From positions 5,554,288 through 5,618,287 of the forward strand of contig CM067509.1 of assembly GCA_034509495.1 (NCBI GenBank): a stretch of DNA of 64,000 bases, written 5' to 3'. Each line of letters starts with the position of its first letter. Position 1 is the stretch's first letter. The DNA is from Acestrorhynchus altus. Its lineage: Eukaryota > Chordata > Actinopteri > Characiformes > Acestrorhynchidae. Shown here in pieces: positions 24,936 to 37,190 of the stretch. Below the pieces are notes generated by a model that was not told where the DNA came from, did no database searches, and saw nothing but the letters and a program-made list of their open reading frames with translations. Made by a program: the position numbers and the translations under genes.

Positions 24936-26579
24936 TTGATAAAAGAAATGGAGTGCATTACCCCCCCCCCCCCCCTGTGCCCACCCCTCGTCTTCTCTTC
25001 TGTATGAAGGAGGGATGAAGTCGGGTTGTAAACACACTCCAAAGCGGATCAAGAAAAACTATATTTTTATTTGGAAAATTATTAAAAAATTAAATGAAAA
25101 CTCCATCATTTTATACTTTTCACTAAATCAGGTCATTTAATAATGTTGGTTCATTTATGTTGTTACTAATAAACAGTACATTTGGTGTCTCGTGGCTTGA
25201 ACTGGGTATCATTTGAGAATCTTCAATTTCAATACCAAAAATGATACTTTTATCGATACCTTTTTTCTAATTGTGACAAACTTAAAAAGTCATTTATTTA
25301 ACAGTAACTCGAGCGTCTCCGAGGTCTCCTACGGTCTTTATTTTTTTTATATTTCTGGGGCAAAAAGACAGCGGCCATATTCATGTAAATATACATAAGC
25401 ATTTATTTTGCTGTAAAACGTATTTTCGGAGCATTTTAGGAATCATTTTAATAGTCGGGCAAAATAAACCTGTTATTGATGTTATATTTTTGATATTTTT
25501 GACTTATCATCATTAGAACACATATCGTGTCGTAATTATGACCAACAAACCCATCCGTAGAAACTTTCAAAGGCATCGTTTGAGGCAAGCTATTTATTTT
25601 TGCATATTTTAAGCCGAACAGTAAAACTCTACACCACTGTTTATTCTTTTCGTGATAAATAATATGGAAATGATCGTTTGGTACATGTGTATCTGTTCGT
25701 TTGTTAGATTTAGTTTTACAGAGTTAGTGAAGTAATGATTTGGTCCATCCTGATGCTATAAGTCCCTATCGGGTATTGACCGTAGTAGTATCGGAAGCGA
25801 AGGGTCAGTGCAGCTCTAATCCAGACAAACGTGTGTTTGTGCATCCGTTTCTGAGCCCTGCTTGAAAACCCGGCTTTGAGCAGAACCTGCCCAGATGTGT
25901 CGCTTTGACTAAACACCTGTTTTGAATTATTCAGCACATATTCTACAATACGTGTGAGACGAAGAGCGAGATGTTAGAGAAGAACACTCGCTTTGCTGGA
26001 TTTGGCCTTTTTCTCTCATAAGCTGTTATATCTTCTGATATCCTGTGAAAGAGAAGACCGATTGATGAGGTCTTACTTTTGAGAACAGAATAACAGTTGG
26101 ACGGAACAGAGAGCTCTGACAGATGCTCGTGGTTTGATTGTTTTTGTCTGAAATCCGGTACGTGATACTTGGCTTTTCAGGACAAATAAATGTCCTAATT
26201 CTGGCCCGTGGCTCTGTTAGTGGGAGAAATGATAGACTCTTCGGTTTAACACTCTGGCAAGGGTACCAGCTTAAGGGCCCATCGGACCCTGTGGGATCCA
26301 TCTGGGTGTCCATCTGGTGTGATGGGGTCAGACACAGCAGGTTCATTCAGACCATGCTTCTCAACTCGTACAATAAAGGACACATTGAAGAGTCAAACTG
26401 CTTTCCAGCAGAAACTTACTGAAGGCTTAGAGGGATGTCTCTTATTTTGCCCCCTAATCAGATCAGATAAGTAGAGAGATAGACAGAAAGACAGGCGGAC
26501 AGACCCGTGGACGTATGGATGCATGGTATTTTTCAGAATACTAACTTCAAAACTTCTCAATGTCCTTTATCACTTTTGT

Positions 26580-26695
26580 CATGCATGTATCAGTATGATC
26601 CCTTATGAAGACTTTTATTCTGAAATTTGAACACTGAGAAAAGAATGAGAGCAAACAGCCCCTCTTTCTCATTGTCCTCTACATCCTGGACTTCA
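26580..26695 (-). repeat. Interspersed repeat, inverted partner of 33731-33840
   Basis: Its reverse complement shares GAGGGGCTGTTTGCTCTC and GTGTTCAAATTTCAGAATAA with the later copy. The family is not recognised. Confidence 0.75.
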
Positions 26696-27489
26696 TAGGG
26701 CTCTAGGCTAACAGATAAGAAAATAAACATTTATTGGATGGAGTGACCGCTGTATTGTTTCAGATCAGATTCTAAATTTTGTAAAAACCTCAGGACTCTT
26801 ACTGAGTAGCCCATTGACCTCTGATTGGGACTGTAGCCCCACAGCATGGTCACAAAAAGAGAAGGCCGGGTCACCAGTGCCGGTTATTAATTATCCATTC
26901 ATTGAGCATTTCCTCAGTTTCCATGGTAACGGCATTTCATTGCATCTGCGCTTTGTCCAGGAAAATTCTCAGAGGAACGGCTGTGGCTTTTCCTGACCAG
27001 CACAGAAAATCTGAAGTCACCTTTGCCACCTTATTTCGAGCAGACTCCAAATTCTCCAGGATCCTCCTACCACGCTATGCGGTCAGACTCCGGAGACGCG
27101 AGCCTCCGCATACATCTCTGTACAGTATTGACTTTTGCAGTTGTTCTGGGTCATATTCATTTCAGCAGTCCAGGTCCAGTCATTTCTGTGGTTTATCGTC
27201 CCGTGTACCCACTGAGTTATTGATTCACTTCAGACTCGAGATGCTCCAGCCGGCTAGATTGCATTCCTTTCTTACTTACACAGATCGTGGTATTTCTGCG
27301 GGGAAACGAGAACGGCATGGATCAATTCCGTGTTATTTTCATTTGTGTTTCTTGAAACAGTAAAAGTGGATTTGTCAAGGGTGCACGATATATTAGCAGT
27401 AGATGTAGTGTATGGAGAAAGTTCTTTAATGAGATCCGTCCAAAATAGTGCCAAGAGCTGATAATTAACCATCTGTCTTCTTGGTTGGG

Positions 27490-27670
27490 ATGATGTGGTT
27501 CTGGAGCCCAGAGCCAGGGTGCAAGGCAGGACCACCCGGGATAGAGCAGCAGCCCATTGCAGGGACCACATTCACCCGTTCATTCCCAGCCAAGGGTCAT
27601 TGACCCCAGGCCTCTGGAGCTGTGCAGCACACACACTACCCGTCGTGCCACTGGGCAAATCGATAGTGGA
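27490..27670. repeat. Interspersed repeat fragment
   Basis: Ordered blocks (GAGCCCAGAGCCAGGGTGCA, AGGCAGGACCACCCGGGATA, GCAGCCCATTGCAGGG, then CCTCTGGAGCTGTGCAGCAC and GCCACTGGGC) resemble a widespread fish repeat that I know as GGGCGCAAGGCAGGAA...GCCAGTCC...GGAGCTGTGT. The family name is not certain. Confidence 0.5.
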
Positions 27671-27989
27671 AATGGTTCTGCTTATATCTGACATTATAAT
27701 TAAAAGATTATCTAAAAATCTAGAACCAAACTATCATCTTTTGACTTAAACGAATGCAATTTTAAAAGCACATCACGGATTCGTGTCTCTTGATCTGCTG
27801 TTGATGATTGATGACTGAGGGGTCTGGATGCACCCTATCCGAGTGAACCCTTCTGGTTGTGTGGTCGAGAGGAGAGGAGTAGTAGTGGTAGTGGCAGAGA
27901 GAAAGGATAATGTCAGCAGCTGGGGTGTGTGAGTAAAGACCTTTTAAAGATAGGTAGGAGCAGGTGATTGGTTAAGGAAAGGGGGTGGA

Positions 27990-28180
27990 GGGGCAGTCGT
28001 GGCCTGGTGGTTCGGGAACCAGCCTTGTGACTGGAAGGTTGCTGATTTGATTCCCTGAACTGGCAGGACATGCCCGAAGTGCCTTTGCGCAAGGCAACTT
28101 AAATCCCTTGCTGTGCCCCGGGCACCATGGATAGGGCTGTTCACCAGGCACTAGTGTGTATGTGTGATTTTCATTGTAGC
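27990..28180 (+). mobile_element. tRNA-derived SINE A
   Basis: It starts GGGGCAGTCGTGGCCTGGTGG. TGGCCTGGTGG fits an RNA polymerase III A box, and GCTGATTTGATTCCCTG about 30 bp later fits a B box (consensus GGTTCGANTCC). The tail region with AAGTGCCTTTGCGCAAGGC and CATGGATAGGGCTG is shared with the copies at 23.9, 38.5 and 54.2 kb. The tRNA-like head plus repeated occurrence supports a SINE rather than a functional tRNA gene. Confidence 0.8.
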
Positions 28181-29011
28181 ACAGTGGGTTCTTCTTTTTA
28201 TCTTCGCCTAGTCCCCAAGTTTGAATACTGGTCAGCAGTCTGTGTTCGAGTCTAGTCTGTTTACTGTGTTACATCAGACTTGTGCACCCAGACGAATTCC
28301 TTGTTTGTGTAACTTTACGAATTGAAGTTTCTGATTTGGAATTAAGATGTCAACAAAATCTGCTTTGGTGTGAAAAGCTCTCTCCTGAAGTTCACTTTAG
28401 AGATGAAGACTTTTCAAAGAGTCACAAAGAGTTGCCAAATTTGCTGTTTGATGTCCGAGACCCTGTTTTGTCTCGGACAAAAATGATTTGTAGAATGTCT
28501 TTCTGAAATTGATCTTTCCAAAACAAACAAACAAACAAACGAAAGAAAAAGCCTACAAAAGGCCACCATCAATGTCCCATACAAAGCTCAGAAGACGTGC
28601 AGCTTCACTGGTGGGTTTTGACGGTAAATACAATGACTTTATTAGTGCTGCGGTCATGGCAAACGTCAGCCACCACTTTAAAGACGTCAGAGTTGTTTAC
28701 ATCTCAGCCACCGAATAAACGCTGCTCATCAGAAACTTCAGCGACTCCCTCTGTGTTTACAAATCAAACAGATTCGTTGATGAGAGCTTCCATTTAGCAC
28801 CACTTCTATGACACTTTTGGGGTTCGTGGTGTTCACTGTATTCCATGTCCGAGGCCGGGAGCCGAGGCTCAGAATGAGGAAATTCTTCTGTGGTGGCGTC
28901 GTGACTTGTCATGTTGTCAGGAGAGAGGAGGCAGTTAGCTAAGGGATGGATTTGTGTAATGAGGTATAGAGGAACCGGAGCAGAATGGGGAAAAGTGTCC
29001 TAGTGGGCTTT
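28181..29011. other. Non-coding, nothing recognised
   Basis: Contains a short AAAC repeat near 28520-28540. No gene evidence. Confidence 0.4.
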
Positions 29012-29049
29012 CCACACACAGATACACACACACACACACACCCACACAC
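29012..29049. repeat. Short (CA)n microsatellite
   Basis: Interrupted CA run with GAT and CCC breaks. Confidence 0.9.
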
Positions 29050-29329
29050 ATCACTCATGAAGCTCAGCCTGTGACACAGTGTTGGCGAATGGGAATGGGA
29101 GCAGACACCAGATGCGCAAGCAGTGGTGTCATGCGTCATGCTCTCAATTGGCCACTGATGCTTTATCCTGAGATGATTTATGTGGTGTGTGTGGGTGGTG
29201 TGGAGGCGCATGTGTCTGTGAGTGTGTGTGTATGGGTCTATTTGTGTATGTCTTGCTCATGCAGATACAGTATGTGTGTGAGCTGTATGCATTGCTCATA
29301 TGGAATGTGTTGGTGTACAGTACATGCTG

Positions 29330-29480
29330 TGTCTTGGACATAGGCTGATGTTCCTCCATGTGCCACCAAACTGGTCCTGCCTGCTGAGTCCAAGACTTGT
29401 TTGAGCACATATCACGTATGCTTGATTGGATTTAGATATTGGGCAACACCTTGCATTGAAAAACACCAGTGATCTAGTTC
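29330..29480 (-). mobile_element. Tc1-like transposon relic, one orientation
   Basis: GACTTGTTTGAGCACATATC and GCTTGATTGGATTTAGATAT correspond to the antisense of the transposase segment just before its C terminus in a common fish element (by memory). It faces the fragment at 29557-29860. Confidence 0.5.
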
Positions 29481-29556
29481 CAGTGGCTCCTGAAAAGGGT
29501 TGGATATTTAAGTTTATGAAGCAGGAAAAATTGACAAACATAAAAACTGTGATCTT

Positions 29557-29860
29557 CTAGACATCTGGGAAAAAACATCTCTGAAACATCACACAGGCCT
29601 TGTGGGATGTTCCCCATATGCAGTGGTCAATACCTACTAAAAGCACTCCACTGGGTGAACCAGCAACAGCGTCGTGGCCTCTCATCTTTGATGCCCATGG
29701 AGGCTCCACCTCACAACTTACAGATCTTATAGTCTTGGTGCCACAGGATACCTTCAGAGGTCTTATGGAGTCCATGCCTCCACTGGTCAGAGCTGTTTTG
29801 GCAGCACATTGTGGACATACACAGTATTGGTCAGATAGTATTAATGTAGTGGCTGATCAG
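29557..29860 (+). mobile_element. Tc1-like transposase C-terminal relic
   Basis: On the + strand the frame over 29600-29893 includes LTDLIVLVPQDTFRGLMESM and then VRAVLAAHCGHTQYW. This is the typical final segment of a Tc1-type transposase, here with PP replacing the usual basic pair after ESM. No upstream catalytic core is present. The frame is open to 29893 by chance beyond the relic. Confidence 0.7.
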
Positions 29861-30026
29861 TGTAAATGTTACACTGTGTGTGTGCAGGTGTAGTAGAGTC
29901 TGGTCTGGCTCTACAGGACTGTAGAGATCAGTTAGGTCTCCTGAATGCAGCAGGATTATCTGCAGGCTTCACATTGCTCTGCATTGCCCTGGGCCACCAA
30001 GCCACTCCAACACACACTGTTCTTTT

Positions 30027-30032
30027 CTCTCG

Positions 30033-30121
<89 letters not shown>
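30027..30121. repeat. Compound (CT)n(CA)n microsatellite
   Basis: A CT run of about 12 units passes directly into a CA run of about 35 units. Confidence 0.98.
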
Positions 30122-30123
<2 letters not shown>

Positions 30124-30382
30124 TCATGAACACAAGTCCATTATGCATATTTATTCACTCCTCTCCTTCCATTAGGCAGGTTCTTAAGAGTGGTTGTTAC
30201 ACAAAGAATAATTTGTTGTGTAACACGTGAGAGAAGTCGACTGCATCATGCTGATATGTGTTCTGCTGGAAGGAAGAAAACAAACTCCTCTGCTGCAGAT
30301 GCAGATACCACAGAAGGTCGTTTTGAGGAATACAGTGTTTAGAAGACACCTGGCTGATATTTCTTCTATTTCTAATATTTTT

Positions 30383-30797
30383 ATGGCTCAGCGGTTTGAA
30401 GCACTACCATTATGGTATTACCAGGTCGTGCTGCTTGCCATCAGCAACTGGAGACAGAGGGGAAGCAAAATTTGCCTACTCTCCCTCTCTGGGTGGGTAG
30501 ATGGCGCTATATGTCCCCATTGTGATGCTGGTCGGCACAGGCACCTGTCAGCCATTGCATCGGAGCTGGGCTTTCCTCCGGGCGCATTGGCTGTCCCCAG
30601 ATGATGCGAATGATGGCATTTCAAAAAAGAGGTGGTAGGTTGATGTCATATCTGTCGGAGGAAGCATGTGCTCATCTTCTCCCCCCTGTGTCAGGAGCAT
30701 CAAGTAATAGGGGGAGTATGTAGTATGTAGCATTTTAACCTGAAAATATTGGCTTCGACATTATATTGATGTTCCCCTGACCTGTAATTGGGAGAAA
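30383..30797 (+). mobile_element. SINE B (tRNA-like head), copy 1
   Basis: A tRNA-like start, TGGCTCAGCGGTTTGAAGCA (A-box-like), is followed far downstream by AAAAAAGAGGTGGTAGGTTG, then a GTCGGAGGAAGCATGTGCTC block, CCCCTGTGTCAGGAGCATCA and CTGTAATTGGGAGAAAAT. The second half matches 50025-50215. The element type is inferred; target-site duplications were not found. Confidence 0.6.
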
Positions 30798-31066
30798 ATT
30801 GTCTCTATCACTGCTACTGTGGACTCACTACATTGTAAATTGCACTGTGTAACAGTGTGACTTTTTAATTCTGATACCAATACTGATACGTTTGCATATT
30901 GGTTGATACGTGATACCGATCCCGTACCATTGTTGAATACCTTACCATGTGATAATCTTAATGATAATGATAGTATAAATGGTTCTCTGAGCAAGTAGAA
31001 AATCACTTTTGGGTCCATAAAGAACCATATCTTTGGCGGAGATCAGACACTAATACACACAGTATA

Positions 31067-31115
31067 ATATATACGCCGAACAGCCATAACATTAAAACCT
31101 CCTGTTTGATATAGT
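31067..31115. repeat. Transposon-end remnant
   Basis: GAACAGCCATAACATTAAAA is the typical end motif of a fish DNA transposon. Related ends occur at 38975-38995 (inverted) and 47206. Confidence 0.5.
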
Positions 31116-31599
31116 TTCTTCAGACCTCCCTCTTGTTTACAAACATGGTTCTTTATGGATCCAGAACTGTTTCTCAAACATCCATTTCAGGCTCCTTTAT
31201 TTTCCAGAGTGTACTGCACTAAAATAGCTGCATTTCATTCATTTTATGACCGGGTTTAAAAGCTGCTGTGAAATAGTGGAGCCATCAACAAGCTCGGGAC
31301 AAATTGCAAATTCAGTGACTGAGAAATAGCGCAGTTAATAAATGAAGTTGCTTCCTGCCAAAACATTCTGAAAGTTGAATTTGGGGGTGGTAAGTGCATA
31401 TTGCAGCCTCATGTGGGCATAATTTGAAGCTGCTGATTTTCATATATAAATACAATGAATGCATACATTTGGTCCTGCAAGTTTGAATAGTGTGATTCTG
31501 TTGGTAAAGGTTCATTCAGATGGTGTTCAAGGCTCCTGCTTCTGTCAAATCTAATTTACATCTAATTTCAGGAGGAAATTCGACCAGCGCTATTCCGAG

Positions 31600-32060
31600 G
31601 TGACCTCCAAGATAATGCGTCTGTTTGAACAGCTGCTAAAGTGATGCCACTGGAGACCAAAACACTCTCATTGACAAAACACTCTCATTGAGTGTACCTC
31701 AGCGATGTGTTCAGGTCGTCCTGTGAATACGTGTTGCCTTTCGTGGCATGGCTTCCAACTAGCATTTTTCAGCAGGATAATGCTCCCACAAGGTTTTCCC
31801 AGGAATGTTACAAGATGGCAACACTTCCTTGGCCTACCAATCAAGAGATTTATTGCCAAGCGAGCATCTGCAGGACTGGCTGAAATGCCAGCTTCGGCAA
31901 CCGATGAGATCTAGATGCCCAGCTGCAACATCTGTTTGCCTATAGAACCTGTATACCTCCATGCCCAACCATATCTCCTCTTGAGTCCAGGCTGGAGCCC
32001 CAACAGGACAGTTATCCTCTCTGGGTAACTGAGTATCAAGAACAAGTCAGACCATTATTG
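31600..32060 (+). mobile_element. Tc1-like transposase relic (second catalytic Asp region)
   Basis: The frame near 31768 gives IFQQDNAPTRFSQE, which fits the FQQDNA motif around the second catalytic Asp of Tc1/mariner transposases. CYKMATLPWPTNQEIY follows, where intact relatives have a WPSQSPDLNPIE-like segment. Stops and frame changes surround it. The region on to about 32060 retains the C-terminal part in diverged form. Confidence 0.65.
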
Positions 32061-34894
32061 CACGGTATGAAAGCAGTCGTATCGAATTGAGGGGGAAAAT
32101 AACTGGATCCATGACATGTCTCATTTTGAGGAAGTGCACTTGTCAAACGTGTCTTGCATAGCCGTCCTTAAAGTGTGTTCCAGTGGCTTTATCTGAAAGA
32201 ATCTTATTTAGAAAGTGACTCACCGAAGGCCAGGAAGAGATGTGGGGGTACAGGAGCTATTGTATTTTGAGTCTCCTCCTGCCTAGACCTCTCCGTCAAA
32301 AGAAGGGCAAGCTTGGACCGACTGAACTCAGAAATGACAATGAAATGAATGCGGACGTAAGCTCACAGTAACCCTACCATTACGCACCTCAAGCCCACTG
32401 CCTTAAATGGAATATGAAATCTCATAACACCTGTCAGAACTCCGATAATCGGCCTCTGTCTGATCAAAATCTCATTGGTGGTTTGCGAATTATTCAGCAG
32501 GTTTGCAGCCCCCGCCGATTTGCGCTTGCGATGTGGTGTCGACCGTTTTGACGCAGCAGTAATTAGTAAAACACTATGTATTTTTACACCCTTTAGTAGA
32601 ACGGATTAAAAGAACACCCATAGTCCTACTTCGGCTCTTTTCCTTTCAAATGCCGGAAAATCAAAGCTAGGAAATCAAAGATGAACTTGAGATTTTTTGC
32701 TGGTCGAAGGGAAAAACGGGGAGACGTAATCCAGTTTGCGTGAAAGCGAATGAAAACGATCGTTCAGCTGCAGCCCCAGTAATCCCCTGAAATAACAAGC
32801 TTATGCACCAAAGCCTCTATAATTTTATCTAGAATCTTCCATACAGTGGCATTAAAATGACATCAAAGCTGGACCACTAATTCATGACTAACAAATCAAT
32901 AGGCAGATGAGCCGCATTAATTCTTAATACATGGCAGAGTGCAGAGCGGGGCCCGAAGCTGGCATTTGCAGGTCAGGCAGAACTTGGCTCAGATAGCGTC
33001 CCTGCTGCATCACACTGAGCCTTATATTGTTTGACTTGCAGCAGATTGCTTGCACGTGCTGCAGGCATACCTACCCTTTCAGCCTTGGACTCTGATTGTT
33101 TGGTGTGTAAATAGATGAAGGGATTGATATGATGCATGAGGATACATGTGAAACCGTCCTGCAAACAGTCAAAACGGTACTTTGCAGTGTTGAAGGAGAC
33201 AAAGTTGGCTATGAGTAAGCACAGTCCACCTGGCGAATGTGAAGGTCTGGCATGTCTGTTAGATGTTGACGGAATGAAGACCTGAGTTACTTTGACAAGG
33301 ACAGACTGGGTTGGGGTGTCTTCCAAATGGTAAGGTTTGGGGGGCTACTGGTCAAAAGTGGGGAGTGGCACAGCAAAGTCCAACCATGGGTTTAAGTGGA
33401 ATGTGTCCCACCACAGTAAAGCACCCCCTTGAAGATTCATGGCACTAGGATGTGATGTGCAAGGAAGACGTTCTGCTGGGGAACCCTGGATCCAGGCATT
33501 GATGTCAGTTGGACACGTGCCACCTACTTAACTCTTAGAACTCAAGATGCATTCTTATATGCCTTTTTCTAGGCTTCATAACTCATGATCTGAATAACCT
33601 ACAGCCCTGTTACACAGTAATCCAGCTCGGAAAACATACAATTACTAATCTGGAGCGTCCAGTACATGTTTACTGCTCCGTCCATATGAACAAGGCGGTG
33701 GGACTGATGATGTCACTGACCCACATATTGGGTTGTAGGGGAAAATGAAAAGGGAGGGGCTGTTTGCTCTCTTTCTTTGTTAACACAGTGTTCAAATTTC
33801 AGAATAAAAGTCCTAAAAGAATGCACACTGATGCATCAATAAATAACAAAAATAAGAAAGTAAATAACTCACAAAACCCATCAAAAATATTGCATTTCCC
33901 AGCCTTCAGATTTCTCAGATCCGTAAGAACAAGTGTGATCAGCAAGAGCTGCACCTTGTAACTTCTAGGACTTGAGGATGTGCTGTGATGTCTGGGTGTC
34001 AGATACCAGAGGAGACTCCTCGAGAGGTGTTAGGCTTTGAACACACTAACACACGTGGGGACTTTTAAGACCTTAGTAACTAACATTGTGGCCTCATGAG
34101 GAGACATAGAGATGTGGTAAATTAGTCGGTGCAGGCCTTGTCATCCAGACAGAGACAGTCTGTAACGCGATTAAAAAGTAAGAAGGTACCTGCACTCTGA
34201 ACAAGGAGACGTTTTTCAACACGTGTTCTTGTTTGTCTCTAACAAATGAACAAGGAGCAGACGTGCGGGTTTGCATACTGAATTATGCTCGCAAATGACG
34301 TCTCTGGAGCCTTCATTTAAAAATTCATTCACCTAACTAATTAACAAAACATTCATTTGTGCTGCTCATTTAGCAAAGTGACCTTCTACCTCAGCTGTGT
34401 TATTAGTGTTGGTTGTGATAAACAATGTCTACGGCTCCTTCAGGGATAGACAACAATATCCGAGCAAAGAAATGAAAGAAATATTAATGGAGAGGGAGAG
34501 AAGAGGAGGAATGTAGGGAGTGAGCAGAAAGGGCATACAGACATAGAGGGAGAGGAAGAGAACCTGAGAGAGTGAGAGTGAGAACCAGGGAGAGGGCTGT
34601 GGATGGTATAAATGCTTGGAGGTAATTAGACTCGGAGGACTCGGAGCCAGGCTGATCCAAGGACACCGCAGAGCTGTTTCCTGCCTTGTGTGTCTTTGAG
34701 TCATTTTTGAATACTTAATACAGGCTTCTACTTTGAACTTCCTCTCGTTCATTTTATCAGAAACACTGTCAAAATTGGTGCAGGTTAACGATTTTTGTTT
34801 GGAACCCATCAGTTGCCTCACCCTATTTAATACCCTCCTAGAACCTTGTCCATGGGACCATCACCATTACTTGTGCCATTCTCAGAACATCAGT
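32061..34894. other. Non-coding, candidate conserved blocks, no gene
   Basis: No exon is supported. Positions 32400-32600 and 32860-32970 have the look of conserved non-coding elements (clusters of TAATT/ATTA cores among mixed sequence), but this is only texture. The repeat half at 33731-33840 is listed separately. The long purine-rich stretch at 34480-34600 gives an open frame on the minus strand by composition. Confidence 0.35.
33731..33840 (+). repeat. Interspersed repeat, partner of 26580-26695
   Basis: Shares GAGGGGCTGTTTGCTCTC and GTGTTCAAATTTCAGAATAA with the reverse complement of the earlier copy. Confidence 0.75.
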
Positions 34895-35152
34895 GAAATA
34901 TAGATATATCAACATATCGCTCAGCCAGTATCCCGCTCTGTTTATATCCCGATATAGATATAAATATCGATATATCGCTCAGCCCATATCCCACTCTGTT
35001 TATATACTGATATAGATATAAATATCGATATATCGCTCAGCATGTATCCCGCTCTCTGTTTATATCCCGATATAGATATAAATATCGATATATCGCTCAG
35101 CCCATATCCCGCTCTGTTTATATCCTGATATAGATATAAATATCGATATATC
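34895..35152 (+). repeat. 58-bp minisatellite, array 1
   Basis: About four units, each containing ATCGCTCAGCC, ATCCCGCTCTGTTTATATCC and a near-palindromic GATATAGATATAAATATCGA segment. One unit carries an extra CT (CTCTCTGTTT). The same unit, inverted, forms the array at 42225-42415. Confidence 0.95.
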
Positions 35153-36499
35153 TCCTCCTTCAACTACGGTAACAAGGAGCGAATGTCCTTTAGGCCTCTG
35201 GGTCTGCCCCGGTACCCTCTAGACCGTGTGGAGACGAAAGCAGGTCGATTATGGGAATGTTCTGTTATAAGGCATGGCCTTGTCATCGGAGCGCAAGGTG
35301 AGCCAGCAAGGGCTCCCCCTTGTTCCCCACCCCTTACGCCTGCAGAGAGGAGACTCCTGAAGTGCAGAGCCTGTGCTGTGTATAGTGATTATTATTCCAT
35401 AATGTAAAATATGATCTGGTTTGTGCATCTATGCTTTATAATCCTTATTATTACATTATTGTGTGATGAGGAGTAATTTTTTAGGGGCTGCTTTGAATCA
35501 GTTGCTGCAGAACAGCTGCTGGAATCAATTCCACAAGAAAAGCCATTAAAGAAGATTCCACAGGAATCCAGGCATCTTTTGAGGAGTGGATAGCGACGGT
35601 AAAGACCGGTCCTGACTCACCAGTTACCAGTCAGTCCTGACCAGTAGCTTGCTGGCTGGGAGACCCAAATCACTTATGTCCACTCATCTAATTTTCCCCA
35701 CCCCTTTCCTGTAAACCCATTGATATTGATTACAACCTCCTCAGTGCCTGAGAATGGGAACCAGTGCTTCCATTTCTTCACAGCTCAGCTGCCCATGTTA
35801 CACCAGTGTCTCAGTACCTTCTGTCCCCCAGTACCTCGGGACCTTTATATATGCTTACGAACCTGTTAGGAAAAGCCTGCAATGACTTTCCCTGCGTACC
35901 AAGTGGGTTCCTCCTGTTATCCACCCTGCAGGCCAGCTCCTACCTTATGCCTCAAAGACTTGAATCAAAGCCCAACCCTGTGGCATCCTGCGCTCTGCCG
36001 GCAGGGCCATATGTGGTGTAACCCGACCGCAGAGCATAGCCACTAATAGAGGGCATTTCTTTGTCTTTGGTTACAGCAACTCTGTGTCAGGCTGTTATCC
36101 AGGTCTTGACAGAGTGGTAACCTCTATCGATCTCCATCCATTCGACCTCCAGAAAGCTCCTGGTATCGATCCTTACAGTAAACAAGCACATTGTTCTTCA
36201 TTCATGAACTGCTCTCGCCAGTGGTACCTTTTTAAATAGAAGATTAGAGCAACTAGTGAAGAAAAAAGGGCTCCGGGAAGACCAGGCTGTGGGCTGCAGG
36301 AATGTAGAGGGCGGGTCAATCGAAGAATAAGAAGAACATTTGTTCAAATATGGTCTTTTTAAATCACTGAGTACAGTTAGTAATTAACGTTGGTAACAAA
36401 CAGATGTAAGAAACAAATTAGAAGCAGTGTAGTCTGGTGATACCAACGTATTTTCCTGTAAAAGTAGCCACGTCAGTACCCACAGTACCCATAATGCCA
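35153..36499. other. Non-coding, nothing recognised
   Basis: Ordinary sequence. An 85-codon open frame at 35764-36021 has no family match. Nothing here has exon structure. Confidence 0.4.
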
Positions 36500-37190
36500 A
36501 CAAGATCCTCTAATGCTCTGTCAGGTTGAGGTTCGATTGGGTTCATGGCTCTGGTTGGGCCACTCAAAAACATTCACAGAGTTGTCCCAACGCCACGTCC
36601 CGAGCATGATGCTGCCACCACCATGCTTCACTGTAAAGATGGTTTCGTCTGGTTTCCTCCAGACATGATGCTTAGAATTCTGATCAGAAGCTTCTCTTTG
36701 GCCACAAATCCATAAAGCCCACATTGCTGGAGTGCTACAGTCATGGTTAACCATCTGGGACACATCACACATAAGATGTTTAAAGATCCTCCAGAGTGAT
36801 GGATGGGTTCTTGGTCACCATTCTTACCAATGCCTTTCTCCCCCATTTTCTTGGTTAGGGTGGGTGGCCAGGTCTAGGAAGAGTCCTGGTTGTTCCAAAC
36901 ATCTTCCAGTTGAGAAACATGGAGACCTTTAGGGAACTTTAAGTGCAGGAGAACGTTTTTGTTGCCTTCCCCAGATCTGTTCCTCCACACAGTCCTGTCT
37001 CTGAGCTCTTCAGACTACTCTGTCCTCTTCATGGCTTGGGTTCTGCTCTAGTTATGCATTGTTAGCTGTGAGATGTTATATAGACAAGGGTGTGTCTTTC
37101 CAAATCATGTCCAATCCCCTGGATTTGCAACAGATGGACTCCATGATGGATGGGAGGCCTCCAGAGCTAAATCTGGTTGGTTGATTTCAG
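36500..37190 (-). mobile_element. Tc1-like transposon relic with internal deletion
   Basis: On the minus strand the frame at 36521-36772 reads TVKHGGGSIMLG (the segment after the first catalytic Asp in Tc1-type transposases) and then runs into DNSVNVFEWPNQSHEPN. That second piece corresponds to the WPSQSPDLN region, with the usual D replaced. The part between them, with the second catalytic Asp, is deleted. Upstream pieces (36830-37100) encode diverged N-terminal DNA-binding parts. The block GTTATATAGACAAGGGTGTG to CAAATCATGTCCAATC near 37074-37112 matches the 5' region of Tc1-type elements of salmonids and other fish, by memory. Confidence 0.75.

Larger units (their letters stand above)
24441..27489. 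other. Non-coding with simple repeats
   Basis: No exon is supported. Contents are a GA array (24875-24928), a 15-base C run (24961-24975), a GATACC-rich patch near 25205-25262 that may be a hAT-type remnant, and a repeat half at 26580-26695 that recurs inverted at 33.7 kb. Open frames of up to 153 codons at 26902-27363 have no recognisable domain. Confidence 0.35.

Noticed and set aside
26902..27363. 153-codon + frame
   Set aside because: No recognised domain, other frames overlap, and nothing indicates an exon.
27998..28060. Possible tRNA gene (A and B boxes)
   Set aside because: It is followed by a shared non-tRNA body and recurs in four places, so it is a SINE head.
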